NCBI GenBank assembly: GCA_030411725.1
Contig: MU839828.1
Span: forward strand, 62,001-126,000
Source of the DNA: Echria macrotheca
Taxonomy: Eukaryota; Ascomycota; Sordariomycetes; Sordariales; Schizotheciaceae
Direction: 5' to 3'
DNA length: 64,000 nt
How positions within the stretch are numbered: the first letter of the stretch is position 1; the number at the start of each line of letters is the position of its first letter. Position numbers and translations under genes: made by a program. This document shows, piece by piece, positions 12,566-22,000 of this stretch. The notes beneath the pieces were generated by a model, which worked only from the letters and a program-made list of their open reading frames with translations, had not been told where the DNA came from and ran no database searches.

Positions 12566-15529
12566 ATGGCGACGCCATCGAACCCCTCCTCTACCAGCCT
12601 AGCTGCCCAACTGCTCGCCGGCCGCTACGTCGACATCCTCACCAGCGACCTCGCCCAGACTCTGATCGGCCAGTTCGTCGCCAGCTCGACGCAGTCATCA
12701 CCACAGGGTCCCGTCGCAGATTCCAGCTCACCACCGCAACTCGGTCCGGATGTGCTCGCCGTCGGTCTCGCCTCGTTCAACGCCTTTCTGCAGGTCAACG
12801 TCACCGGCCCTGTTCTCGAGGGCGTCCGGCATGTCACGGATCGGTTTGCGTCGGACGCGGAGGCGCTGCGCAAGCTGAGGGGGTTGTGTCTGAGGGGGTT
12901 GGATGTTGATGGGGTTTCTGCTTATCCCTATGTCCCCTTTATTGAACTCTTTTGCTTTGCGAGATGGGTTCTGTTGGGGTATGGGGGAGGGGGGTGGGGG
13001 GATGAAGAGGGGGAGGTGGAAGATGCGGCGTGGAAGGTGCCTGCTTGGATGGTCCTGCGTGTGCATGTGTGGCATTTCAAGTTGCTTTCGCAGCCTAGTC
13101 TCGGCGCTGGGTCGGTTTTTGTCAAGGGTGGACAGTGGAGCGATGTTCCTAGTTTGCAGGGGATGATTGAATCGGTTTTGGGGGAGGTGGAGGGGGTTGT
13201 TGAGAAGGGAGGGGATGCCGGGGTGAGGGTCAAGTTTGCGGTTGAGAAGGCGAATGTGCATATCATGCTTGGACAGGACGGCAAGGCAAGAGAGGCGATA
13301 AAGCGCGCGAGGGAGGTGGGTGGGTTCGTGTATGCGCTTTCCGGGGCTTTGGGGAAACGGACGAGGTTTCAGGAGAAGAGTACCAGTCAGTTGGTGGTGT
13401 TGGCGAAGAGCGGGCAGGAGGGAGGGAAGGAGGCGGCGGGGGAGGTGAAGCCTGAGGCGCTCGCTTTGAATGACGATACGCTGCTGGAGAATCTGGAGTT
13501 CACCAAGGAAGACGACGGGGATCGCAAGGGCGTGGAGGAGCTTCCGGATGCGTTGAAGGACCTCGAGCCGGATGACCAGCCGCAGTTGACGCCGTTGGAT
13601 CAGATTATTCTACTCACCGAAGCAACGCTCAAGGATGCATTTTCACCGGCGGATACCCTGACTTCAGAGGAGATTCTACCTTTTGCTGTCCGCGTCATCT
13701 CGGACAAGTCGACCAACTGGCAGATTTACACGCAGGCTTTGTTGGTTCGGTCGAGGATCGAGGTCCATCGGAGTCGCACTGTCGAGAGAGGCGTTCTACA
13801 GATGCAGGCTGTCGTTGATCAGGTCATTGTCGACACCACGGCCGAGCCGAAGACCGAGAAAGGGACCGAGACGGGCGTGCCGTCAATTCAAATCACGACC
13901 GACAGCGAGCCGGAGAAGAAAAACAAGCCGACTTCGTTCTTCCCAGCGCCGAAACCGTCCGAGGCTGCGCCGGCACATGTGCGGTTGCAGTACATCCACG
14001 CGTTGAGTTCACCTCCCCGATGGCACCTCGAGTGCGAGCTTGCGTACTCGTGGACGAGTGTCGGCTCGCTCGTGTCGGCTCTCGAGATCTTCAAAAGGCT
14101 GCGACTGTGGGCTGAGGTTGCGCTTTGCCTGGCGAGCGCAGCAGCGACCAACGACGAAGATGGACGGGGCAGCGGCGGAGAGGAGAAGGCAAAGGGCGTG
14201 TTGCGTTGGCGGCTCTTCCGTCGCACCGGAGCGGAGGCTAGCCAAGTGGAAGTCGACGTCGATGAGGAGGACATTGACGTATCAGATCTCAAAGAAGCCG
14301 ACTTCCAGGGGCCAGAGATTTTCCCGTCACCCCCCAACGCGCCGCGTTTGTTCTGCATCCTCGGAGACATCGAGAACAATCCGGCGCACTACGAGCGCGC
14401 GTGGGAGATTTCAAAACAGCGCTTCGCGCGCGCGCAAAGGTCGTTGGGCGAGTATTATCTTCAACAAAAGGACATCGGGAAAGCGAAGGAGGCATACAAA
14501 AAAGCTGTGGCGGTGAATCGTATGAGCTCCGAGATGTGGAGTCGACTGGGCGATATTAACCTGCGTCTGGGCGAGTTCTCGGACGCGTCGGATGCTTTCG
14601 GCAAGGCGATCGCGTGTGCGGACAACATCGTCGGCGGCGAGGATGCCAGGACGTGGAGTAATCTCGGCAGTGCGCTGTATAGTCTCTACCTGGAGCGGGT
14701 GAAGGAGGCGAAGAGCGAGAAGGATCAATCAAATGCGGAGGGAACCGTCACGGACGGCGACGATGAGAACGAGGTGATCGACGGACAAGAGACAGAAGCG
14801 AAGAAACGAGACCCGGCTACGCTCCTCTCGCAGTCCCTCGCGGCATTCAAGCGCGGCGCATCGATATCACACGACAACTGGCGCATCTGGGACAATGTCA
14901 TCACTCTCGCCTCGCGGGTGCGGCCACCCGCTGTTTCGGAAATCCTCCTCGCGCTGCGGAATACCATTCGCATTCGCAAGACCGAGGATGCGCTCGACAT
15001 TGACGTTCTGCGTCTGCTTTTGAACGAGGCGGTTCTCTCCAAAGAGAAAAAGGATGACGGGAAGTTTGTCTATGACCCCCCGCGCGGCACACCCGAGCGT
15101 GCGGTGTGCGAGTTGTTGGAAACACAAGTCGTCCCGCTGATCACGGTCCGCTCCGAGCTATGGGAACTCATCACCCGCGAGCGTGTCTGGAAACGTGATT
15201 ACTCTGGCGCCGTGGACGCAGCCGAGCGAGCGTGGAGGGCGGCGATTGGTGCCGCTGCCGGAGGGGGACTGTTGCCTTCCACTGGGACGGACACTGACAA
15301 GAAAAAGAATTGGCTGGAGGATGAGGGTGAGTGGGCAATCGTCGTGGAGAGGACGGATGAGTTGGTCTCGGTGCTGGAGAACTATGGGCCTGATATCGAG
15401 GATATTGGGGCGAAGTGGAAGGGCAAGGCGAGGAGTGCGGTGAGGAGTGTGTTGGGCAAGGCGAAGGAGAGTTGGGAGGGGAGTGAGGGGTGGGAGAGGC
15501 TCCAGGGATTGTTGGAGGGGTTGCGGTGA
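12566..15529 (+). CDS. emw1: TPR protein Emw1/TTC27
   Basis: This is a single-exon gene of 987 residues for the tetratricopeptide protein known as Emw1 in yeast (essential for maintenance of the cell wall) and TTC27 in animals. The start is set by CACCATGG at 12563-12570. The C-terminal half carries the diagnostic order: ECELAYSWTSVGSLVSALEI and FKRLRLWAEVALC (about residues 490-520), then RSLGEYYLQQKDIGKAKEAY, SEMWSRLGDINLRLGEFSDA and TWSNLGSALYSLY, which are consecutive TPR helices (about 630-715), and SHDNWRIWDNVITLASRVR. The N-terminal half is poorly conserved, with acidic linkers. Codon usage shifts abruptly: the first 300 bases are C-ending, the next 600 very G/T-ending, then mixed, and the last 150 bases G-rich again. 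In yeast the protein is linked to cell-wall integrity; its exact biochemical role is not settled. Confidence 0.92.
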   Translation: MATPSNPSSTSLAAQLLAGRYVDILTSDLAQTLIGQFVASSTQSSPQGPVADSSSPPQLGPDVLAVGLASFNAFLQVNVTGPVLEGVRHVTDRFASDAEALRKLRGLCLRGLDVDGVSAYPYVPFIELFCFARWVLLGYGGGGWGDEEGEVEDAAWKVPAWMVLRVHVWHFKLLSQPSLGAGSVFVKGGQWSDVPSLQGMIESVLGEVEGVVEKGGDAGVRVKFAVEKANVHIMLGQDGKAREAIKRAREVGGFVYALSGALGKRTRFQEKSTSQLVVLAKSGQEGGKEAAGEVKPEALALNDDTLLENLEFTKEDDGDRKGVEELPDALKDLEPDDQPQLTPLDQIILLTEATLKDAFSPADTLTSEEILPFAVRVISDKSTNWQIYTQALLVRSRIEVHRSRTVERGVLQMQAVVDQVIVDTTAEPKTEKGTETGVPSIQITTDSEPEKKNKPTSFFPAPKPSEAAPAHVRLQYIHALSSPPRWHLECELAYSWTSVGSLVSALEIFKRLRLWAEVALCLASAAATNDEDGRGSGGEEKAKGVLRWRLFRRTGAEASQVEVDVDEEDIDVSDLKEADFQGPEIFPSPPNAPRLFCILGDIENNPAHYERAWEISKQRFARAQRSLGEYYLQQKDIGKAKEAYKKAVAVNRMSSEMWSRLGDINLRLGEFSDASDAFGKAIACADNIVGGEDARTWSNLGSALYSLYLERVKEAKSEKDQSNAEGTVTDGDDENEVIDGQETEAKKRDPATLLSQSLAAFKRGASISHDNWRIWDNVITLASRVRPPAVSEILLALRNTIRIRKTEDALDIDVLRLLLNEAVLSKEKKDDGKFVYDPPRGTPERAVCELLETQVVPLITVRSELWELITRERVWKRDYSGAVDAAERAWRAAIGAAAGGGLLPSTGTDTDKKKNWLEDEGEWAIVVERTDELVSVLENYGPDIEDIGAKWKGKARSAVRSVLGKAKESWEGSEGWERLQGLLEGLR

Positions 15530-15901
15530 TCATGAACGGATCAGGGTGGTGGGAAGGGGTGGCGGTGATGTATTAGGGTATTGGCCATCTGGTGTGCCGT
15601 CCGTAGAAAAGATAGATAGGCACTTGAGGGGAATGGATAGCACGGTCGCCAGGTCAGACGTCATTACCTCGCTTATTCAATGTTTCCCGTCTCGCCTCGG
15701 TGAGCGGTGCTTCTACCTCGTTTTATCCTCGACATATCAAATCCCTTCAGGACAAGGAGTTGATACCCAAAATTGAGCAGCAGAGATGCACAAGGCAGCA
15801 CACCAAAAAGGGGGGGTGAGCTTAAAAGGTGTCCTCGAGTGTAAGGTCACGGGAAACGCCGCAGAAACCTGGCGCCAGGAAGGGACCATTAATGGGGTTA
15901 T

Positions 15902-16367
15902 ATGCTCATCGAGGTCGTCGACTTCACCACGAACCACATCTTTCTCAAGCCCGCAAACGACAAAGAGCGGGATCTCGTCCGCCCACCGTCCAACACGCAA
16001 AGCGGCCAGCAGGACCTCGCTGCTGGCCCGACGTTCCGCCATATCTACCAGCTGATTACATCGCCGACACCGACCATTGGGAGGAGGTGAAGTGTGTACC
16101 GTTCCTGGACGCGGCAAACACGCCCTTCCTAGCCGCTCGCTAGCCTGGATTCTGCACAGAGCCAGCTTGCGGCCGCTCAGGGTTCCGGAATCGACGATAT
16201 GACGGCTACAGCTTCTGCAATGTGGCGAGGCGATGCAGGCTATCAAGGACGTTCTCAAGCAATGCAGGTGTGGCAAGCCGTCCTCGGTCCGTGACGTCTT
16301 GAAGAGCTGGTTCAAATCCCCCATTCTTGCCCCTGAGGGAGACGACTACCAGTCTGTAGTGCCATGA
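15902..16367 (+). pseudogene. Possible decayed gene, fragments in shifting frames
   Basis: Protein-like stretches occur on the plus strand in different frames. MLIEVVDFTTNHIFLKPAND is at 15902, DSAQSQLAAAQGSGIDDM lies near 16148-16201, and CGEAMQAIKDVLKQCRCGKP followed by SSVRDVLKSWFKSPILAPEG lies near 16215-16340, ending at a TGA at 16365-16367. I could not join them with ordinary introns without a stop or frame break. A GTGAAG donor and CTAG acceptor at about 16087-16142 link the first two fragments only. I recognise no family. This may be a pseudogene or an unrecognised multi-exon gene. Confidence 0.3.
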
Positions 16368-16652
16368 CATGAAGGCATGCGGTCACCAGATGGTGTGGGA
16401 TGAACCAACAAAAAGGATGTGACTAACTGAACCCGAAGTTAAAGGGAAACTGCCCATGGACTTATCAAGAAGGCGAGCCTTCTTTCTCTCACGCCGCATG
16501 GTACCGCCAGCAGCAGCAGCCCCTTCCAAGTTAAGAACTGTCTCAGCAGACCTGCGTCATCGACATATATTCAGGAAGGCATCGGGGTATCGAAGACAAC
16601 CACCTCAGTCAAGAACGGAAATTTGCGATGGTTCTCTACCCTCAACACCTAG

Positions 16653-16659
16653 TATATAA
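16653..16659 (+). promoter_or_regulatory. TATA-like box
   Basis: TATATAA stands 202 bases upstream of the ATG at 16861, with a pyrimidine-rich tract between the two. Position and context fit a fungal core promoter. Confidence 0.45.
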
Positions 16660-16860
16660 CCTTGATCTCTGCCCAGCTTAATTCTCTCTTCTCTTCCCCA
16701 GCATCGCAGAGCCTCCCACCCTGTCATCAAGTTATTCGCTCGCTACGCCCTCCTCCTTTACCTACGGCTTTTCACTCGCGCCACACCCTATCATCAAGTC
16801 ATTTCCTCGCTGCGCCCTCCTCATTTACCTACGGCTCTTCACTCGCGCCATCCCGACGCC

Positions 16861-17499
16861 ATGAAGTTTCTTCTCGCCCTTCTCGCCCTGCTATCCGTGG
16901 CCTTACCGGCCTCATGTCTTCCCGTCCAGGGCCTCGGTTTGGCCCAAAACTCTGTTACTACGGTAACAAAATCTTCGGCTTCTTTCTCGGTCACAACGGT
17001 GACCACAACGGTGTTCCTGTTCGCGTCCGCTTCTGGCGGTCCTGGTGATGTCGGCGGTGGTGCTCCTGGCGTTTCTGGCGGTCCTGGCGTTCGCGGTTCT
17101 GGCGGTCTGGGCGGCGGCGGTCCTGGCGGTGGTGGCGGTGGTGGAGGTCCTGGCGCTCCTGGCGGTAGTAGCGGTACTGGAGGTGCTGGCGCTCCTGTCG
17201 TTGCTGGCGGTCTCGTTGGTGGCGGTGCTGGCGGTAGCGGTGGTGGTGACAATGGTGGTGGTCGAAGTTTCGGTGTTTCCGGTGATTCCAGTGTGCGCCT
17301 GCGACAATCAAGTGGGCAGCGACACCCAGTGTGGGAATCTGGGTCCTTAGCAGGGAATAGATTGTGTGTCAATTGGTGGTACTGGCCCAGCCGGAGTGCT
17401 GGCTGGGCCAGGTCTATCTATATCTATCCTATTCCTTTGTTTCTGAATGCCTTCATCTTCCTGACTGAGTCCTCTTTGACTCAAGTTGCCTGCATGTAA
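16861..17499 (+). CDS. Glycine-rich secreted protein with low-complexity body
   Basis: This encodes a predicted secreted protein of 212 residues. A textbook signal peptide, MKFLLALLALLSVALPASC, is followed by LPVQGLGLAQ, a Thr/Val-rich stretch (VTTVTTTVFLFAS) and about 80 residues made almost only of Gly with Pro, Ala and Ser (GGLGGGGPGGGGGGGGPGAP). No catalytic domain is seen; a surface or cell-wall role is inference. The C-terminal 58 or so residues differ sharply in composition, with Trp- and Tyr-containing text. They coincide with a 264-bp segment (17330-17593) bounded by 8-bp direct repeats that the second copy downstream lacks, so the original protein probably ended soon after RLRQSSGQR. 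A 10-bp-stem hairpin lies at about 17385-17412. The antisense proline-rich ORF is a shadow. Confidence 0.6.
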   Translation: MKFLLALLALLSVALPASCLPVQGLGLAQNSVTTVTKSSASFSVTTVTTTVFLFASASGGPGDVGGGAPGVSGGPGVRGSGGLGGGGPGGGGGGGGPGAPGGSSGTGGAGAPVVAGGLVGGGAGGSGGGDNGGGRSFGVSGDSSVRLRQSSGQRHPVWESGSLAGNRLCVNWWYWPSRSAGWARSIYIYPIPLFLNAFIFLTESSLTQVACM

Positions 17500-17593
17500 A
17501 TAAAGGGTCTAAGGTGTCTTGCATCACTGGCGGTCTTTGGGCCTTTGCCTATCAGGCCTTTGCCCACCAGGGTGCCTGCATCTTCACACCCAG
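17330..17593 (+). mobile_element. 264-bp insertion flanked by 8-bp direct repeats
   Basis: ACACCCAG at 17322-17329 recurs at 17586-17593. The paralogous copy at 18.4-18.5 kb runs from the same coding sequence directly to GGGCACAATATAGTT without this segment. Presence against absence, plus the 8-bp repeat, suggests insertion of a small element. It has no clear terminal inverted repeats, and it contains a strong internal hairpin (TGGCCCAGCC and GGCTGGGCCA). An unequal repeat deletion in the other copy would look similar. Confidence 0.45.
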
Positions 17594-17617
17594 ATGGGCA
17601 CAATGTAGTTTGAATAG

Positions 17618-18037
17618 GGCATCTGATAGGGGTGTACCCCCCTTTTGCTACAAGTGCATCCCCCCGCCATAACGTTTTACGTATATACCTTCTAATTTAC
17701 TGTTAATGTTTTTCCTAAAAGCTGTATATATATTTGCTAAAGGCGTATTTACTTTATATGAGGGGTTTTGAATATGTAAAGGTAGGGAAAAGTAAAGATT
17801 TGAGGCGTTACGTTTATTGGCTAAACCCCTGGAAACACGTTACGTTGAGACCTTTTATATTTTATTTTTAGTAAATAGAGGTTTAAGAACGTTTTTGATA
17901 GATCGCAAAGCCCTTGTTAATAGCCCTCCTGGCATTGCTAATAGGCCGAAACGCTTATATTTGAGGATATAGGCCAAAAATGTATCTTTAAGGGCATACG
18001 TACAGATCAAAATGGGGGTACACCCGTATCAAATGCC
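17618..18037 (+). mobile_element. Inverted-repeat MITE-like element, copy A
   Basis: This 420-bp non-coding element starts GGCATCTGATAGGGGTGTAC and ends ACCCGTATCAAATGCC; its terminal inverted repeats are about 45 bp but somewhat decayed here. The AT-rich interior (CGTTACGTTTATTGG, GAGACCTTTTATATTTT, TATAGGCCAAAAATG) aligns along its full length with copies at 40.7, 42.3 and 46.0 kb. It separates the secreted-protein gene from its truncated paralogue. Its flanks (TTGAATAG left, TTCTGTCT right) do not match, so the target duplication is lost or the sides have recombined. Confidence 0.85.
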
Positions 18038-18519
18038 TTCTGTCTCGGTCACAACGGTGACCACAACTGTGTTCCTGTTCGCGTCGACCTCGGTTTCCCC
18101 TTCGGCTCCGTCTTCCGCCTCCGCTTCGGTTTCGGCCCCAGCTTGTAGCTGTACCTGGTCTGACTGGGGCCAAGGCATCGGGGGTATTGCCACGGCGCTG
18201 TCTGTTTTGGGGGGTTTTCTCGCTTTTTTGTGGACATCTCTTTTTGTGGCCTTTCGTTTGCCGATTTTTCAACCACTGTTTCGAGCGCTGGCTCACTCGT
18301 CTTGGGTTCGTGAAGGCCGAGGCCGTGGACCCCGAGAAAGCGAACGTTGGTGGTTCTGGCGCTTCTGGCGGTCCTGGTGTTCGTGGTTCTGGCGGTCTGG
18401 GCGGTGGCGGTGACAATGGTGGTGGTCGAAGTTCCGGTGTTTCTGGCGGTCCCAGCGCGCGCCTGCGACAATCAAGTGGGCAGCGGCAACCAGTTGGGCA
18501 CAATATAGTTGAAGTTTAG
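18038..18519 (+). pseudogene. Truncated second copy of the glycine-rich secreted protein gene
   Basis: The sequence starts exactly at the right end of copy A with the same bases that encode SVTTVTTTVFLFAS in the upstream gene, and later repeats the stretch for VRGSGGLGGGGDNGGG and RLRQSSGQR. It has no signal peptide, because the 5' part is missing. The Thr/Val part and the glycine part lie in different frames, unless an intron in the 18.18-18.34 kb stretch joins them. Between them is a segment encoding a hydrophobic helix (VLGGFLAFLWTSLFVAF) absent from the first copy; this could be the ancestral structure of the family. I call it a pseudogene, but a short spliced gene cannot be excluded. Confidence 0.5.
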
Positions 18520-18585
18520 GAATAGACTGGGCTGGGTTGGGTTGGACATTTTCATTTTCACTCGAGTGTGACATCCCCAGACCAC

Positions 18586-18660
18586 GATTATCAACATCTC
18601 TACTTTTCATTTGCTTCCTGTATAAGCACTGTTGCCGATTCCAAACCCCTGATCATCCAC
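18586..18660 (+). repeat. Mosaic of two segments shared with the 42.8-44.7 kb locus
   Basis: Bases 18586-18624 match the reverse complement of 42782-42820 with two visible mismatches. Bases 18631-18660 match the reverse complement of 44635-44664 perfectly (30 bp, coding sequence of the large secreted protein there). The two matches lie 6 bp apart here but about 1.8 kb apart and in opposite order there, so this is a rearranged fragment rather than a simple copy. Confidence 0.8.
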
Positions 18661-18666
18661 AGACAC

Positions 18667-18703
18667 CACACACACACACACACACACACACGGAGAGAGA
18701 GAG
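18667..18703 (+). repeat. (CA)n followed by (GA)n microsatellite
   Basis: About twelve CA units run directly into a short GA/GAG tract. This is a simple-sequence repeat with no coding potential. Confidence 0.95.
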
Positions 18704-18995
18704 GGGGAGGGGGGCGTCCATTCCGACCTGACCTGACCTCACGAGGTTCTCGACTGACCGAGCCACGAGCTGATTACCACTGCCACGGCCGGTCGGGGGG
18801 ATGTAAATGGAATGTATGCGTTGCTCAGATCCTGCCAGGGATCATCGGTTGCTGTGCGTGATGGTGGACGACACGTTGTGCCGGCGCCTTGCGGCTTGGG
18901 GATTACCATAGATATCTCAGAGTTTTGAGATCACAATAGACCGGCTTTGTTGTTGTTTTGTTGTTGTTGTTTACTATTAGAGGCCTTTTGGGGGG

Positions 18996-19040
18996 GGCAT
19001 CTGATAGGGGTGCACCCCCCTTTTGCTACGGGTGAATCCC
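18996..19040 (+). mobile_element. Solo left end of the MITE family (copy E)
   Basis: This 45-bp stretch matches the outer terminal repeat (GGCATCTGATAGGGGTGCAC, then CTTTTGCTACGGGTG). Unrelated sequence follows instead of the AT-rich interior and right end. It is a truncated copy or a remnant of recombination. Confidence 0.75.
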
Positions 19041-22000
19041 TGGTTGATATGTAGATTCAACAGCAGGGACCACACATGTCTTCAACTTCCAATGAAAGAT
19101 TTCACCGCCAGTCATGTCAAGCCATGCAGACACCACTGAAGTCCTGAAGATGCTGTGGAACATCAGTGCCATCAGTATGAAACCAAAGAACATTTAAAGC
19201 AAGATTCCTGATCTAAAGTCAAGACGTGGACAAATGGTTGCCATGTATCCGTCATCGCGGTTCTCAAAATTGACTGCCATCAAGTTCAAACCGGACCAAC
19301 ACTGAGACCATCTCGTGCGTGCCAGTCTGCAACCAATCCACCACTCCACGTAAGCTACCTGGTACCAGTTGACACCATCAGATCCCCCTTCTGCCATGTA
19401 CCATCTCGACGTCTGTGTTGAAGAATATCCGACTGCCGCCATGAAATCCAAAACATGCAGCCAAAAAGGGGCTCAGGGGGTCCGTATGTACAAACATGCA
19501 CTTGCATGGTACCCGGAGTTCACCCGAGTGATTTGAAACGACCAACTGCAAGTCTAACTATCAGAGAACCTGCTAGGTAGAGATAGACTTACCTCCCCCC
19601 CACTCACCCACGGAAGCTTTCCGTCGGTGAAAAAGGGACTAGACACCACCTGCAAGCCCTGTCGGGTCTGGAGGGCAAAACCAATGTTCAAAAGAATTGT
19701 GAACGTAACGCCCACCGAGGTCGTATTAGGGCCCAGGTAGTATCGTTGCTAATTAGAAGCCATAGACACAGGGCAACTCACTGGATAGTGCACCAGTCTT
19801 TGAATGCTACCCTCGATTGCAACGACGACATCCGCCCTCCTGATTCGCGCCCGGCTCATTTCACCGACGGCGTTGTTTCCGCAATCAAGTTACCCCGACG
19901 GTGTGAACCCCCCGAATGCTGATGCCGTCAGCCAATCGGGAACCAAGAGTCCAGTCCTTCACGAGACAGACAGTAGCGCTGTCTCGGGTCACGAATCAGA
20001 AGTCAGGGGCGCCAAGTCACCTTGGTAGGCCGGTACCTCAATGGCACCGCTGGGTAGGGACGGGTGTCAACGGTTTCTCCGCAGTCTCCTTGCCCTGTCC
20101 CATCCGTAGGGCGGTCTAGAGTCGCCCCATCGCCCTTTGACGCTTCATCTCCATCCTTTCCGTGCCACGGTTCAGAGACAGGGCGCCTGGATGGACGTTT
20201 GTGTGTACGTGACTGGAGATCTATGCTGCAGACACCGGCGAGGTTGACCGATGGTGATCACCCAGAGAGATACGCCCCGGGTCGAAACGATTGACGTCGT
20301 GAGCAGCGCCCGACTTGGGGGACTGGGCCAGGCTGGTGTTTCGACATGGCCAGCGGGGCAACTACCGGCGTGATTTGAGAAGAAGATGGCTCCCGCTCCG
20401 CAGAAACAAGGCTCGTTGTTGGTTGGTGCAATGGCCCAGTGGAGGTTGAGTGGGCTGTAGATGCGGGAGGAAGTCGGTCTGGCTTTCAGCAGGCTACCCT
20501 TCCGATCTAGTCAACCCAACCCTGAAGAGGAAGGCCGCAACAAAAACGTCGTCCACGTCTCCTGCGCTCCACGACACCATCACACACCCATATGCAGCTG
20601 TCGCCTTCCCACCATAGCCTCCGGCTGCGTCTCTCAAGTCCAAAGTTGGCAGATCAAGCCGGCCGATGCGGCCTCGAGCGGGAGACGAGTCACATCGGTT
20701 TCGATGGTTGGGGGAGTCGAAGACGCCCGACTGGTCATTGGCAGCGCTAGACCCACCGTCCTTCCCAACGGCGGTGTCTCCTACAACGGGCATCTCCTAG
20801 TGCCCCCCCGACGCTGCCGCTCGGGATAGCTGGCAGCGGAGTTTACCTCCCGCAGACCAACCCAGACAAAGCATCCTGCCGTCATCGCACTACTAGCTGC
20901 ACCCCCGCCAAGGCCGGAATGCCAACTTCGACGGTGACAGCGTCTCGTGGAATCGTCCGTCTCGCCCTCCCTTCGCGCCAAGAAATCCCATTGCTCACAA
21001 CTCCAGCAGACGAGGGATCGTCGACGCCCAGCTCGGCCGGAGGGCGACGAGATTCCAGGGCGGAGATTTTTGCTTTCCCATTCCACGGCACTGGCGATCC
21101 CATTGCCTCGTCGGTCTGCGGGCTTTGCGGTGATCCTCCGACTTGGCACGGCTATCACGAGTCGTCGTCGGCCGCGCGCAAAAAGGCATTCATTCCGTGA
21201 TGCCTTGGCACGGCACTCTCCGCGGGCGGTGTTGTCGTGGGACGGGACCCGTGACCGGCGCAAGGGAAGATCATTCCTCTTTTCTCTTGCCCTATCCATC
21301 ACGGTTCTCATATCACGTCATGTCGCCTCGCCGACCAAAGGCGCGGGGCGGACGGGGTCAGCTACCCTCCCGGCGATGAGGCTTGCGCGGAGCCGTAAAT
21401 GACCGAGGCCGGTGGCCGTAATCAACACCGAGGCAGGGCGCTCCCTGAGGAGCGGGAGGAGACGGACCGATGATTCCAGCACTCGACAAATGCCAAGCAT
21501 CTCGTCCTGCCCTGCCGCGCCGTCTAATAATGCGTGCCTCCCGGTAACAAGCCGGCCATGGCCTTTTCTTCGATCTCCAGGGCGGGCTTGTAAAATAGGG
21601 CTGGCGATCATGATCTATAAACTCGACTCCGATCGGGCAAAATGGGACAAGCCCTGTCGGAATTGTGCATCCCCTCCCGCTGGGGCTTTCACCCCTGCCG
21701 CCTCGTTTGGGGCGTGGTGATGCAGATCAGGGTTGGGGTTGAAAATGGCTGGCACTGCGACAAGACAAGATCTGCAAGACGAGATCGCCAAGACTCGACT
21801 TGGCCGAGTCCACTGGCGCCGGCCTCTTTCAGATTGGTTGAGAACGGCCGAGCGATGCAATTTTTTGCGCAACCGCTGGCCACTGGATTTTCCATCCATT
21901 CTTACCCGCAGTATGCACGTGAGAGAAACTGTGACCTTGTTGAGCTGAGCTGCCGATGCGAGGACCTCGTTCCCCACGTCACCGGGACCGACGAGGCACC

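Larger units (their letters stand above)
15530..16860. other. Intergenic region with possible gene remnant and promoter of the secreted protein
   Basis: Most of this 1.3 kb has no intact gene. A TATATAA at 16653-16659, about 200 bases before the next ATG and followed by pyrimidine-rich leader sequence, is a good core-promoter candidate for the glycine-rich secreted protein. The middle part (15902-16367) contains coding-like fragments listed separately. Two near-identical blocks of about 50 bases (CCTCCCACCC...CTTTTCACTCGCGCCA-like, near 16707-16780 and 16785-16855) form a degenerate tandem duplication in the leader. Confidence 0.45.

Noticed and set aside
16240..16330. tRNA suggested by GGTTCAAATCCCC near 16310
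   Set aside because: It has a box B-like word only; no box A or cloverleaf can be drawn in the preceding 90 bases.
16839..17372. Proline-rich antisense ORF at 17 kb
   Set aside because: The glycine codons of the secreted protein read as proline on the other strand; the plus strand has the signal peptide and TATA box.
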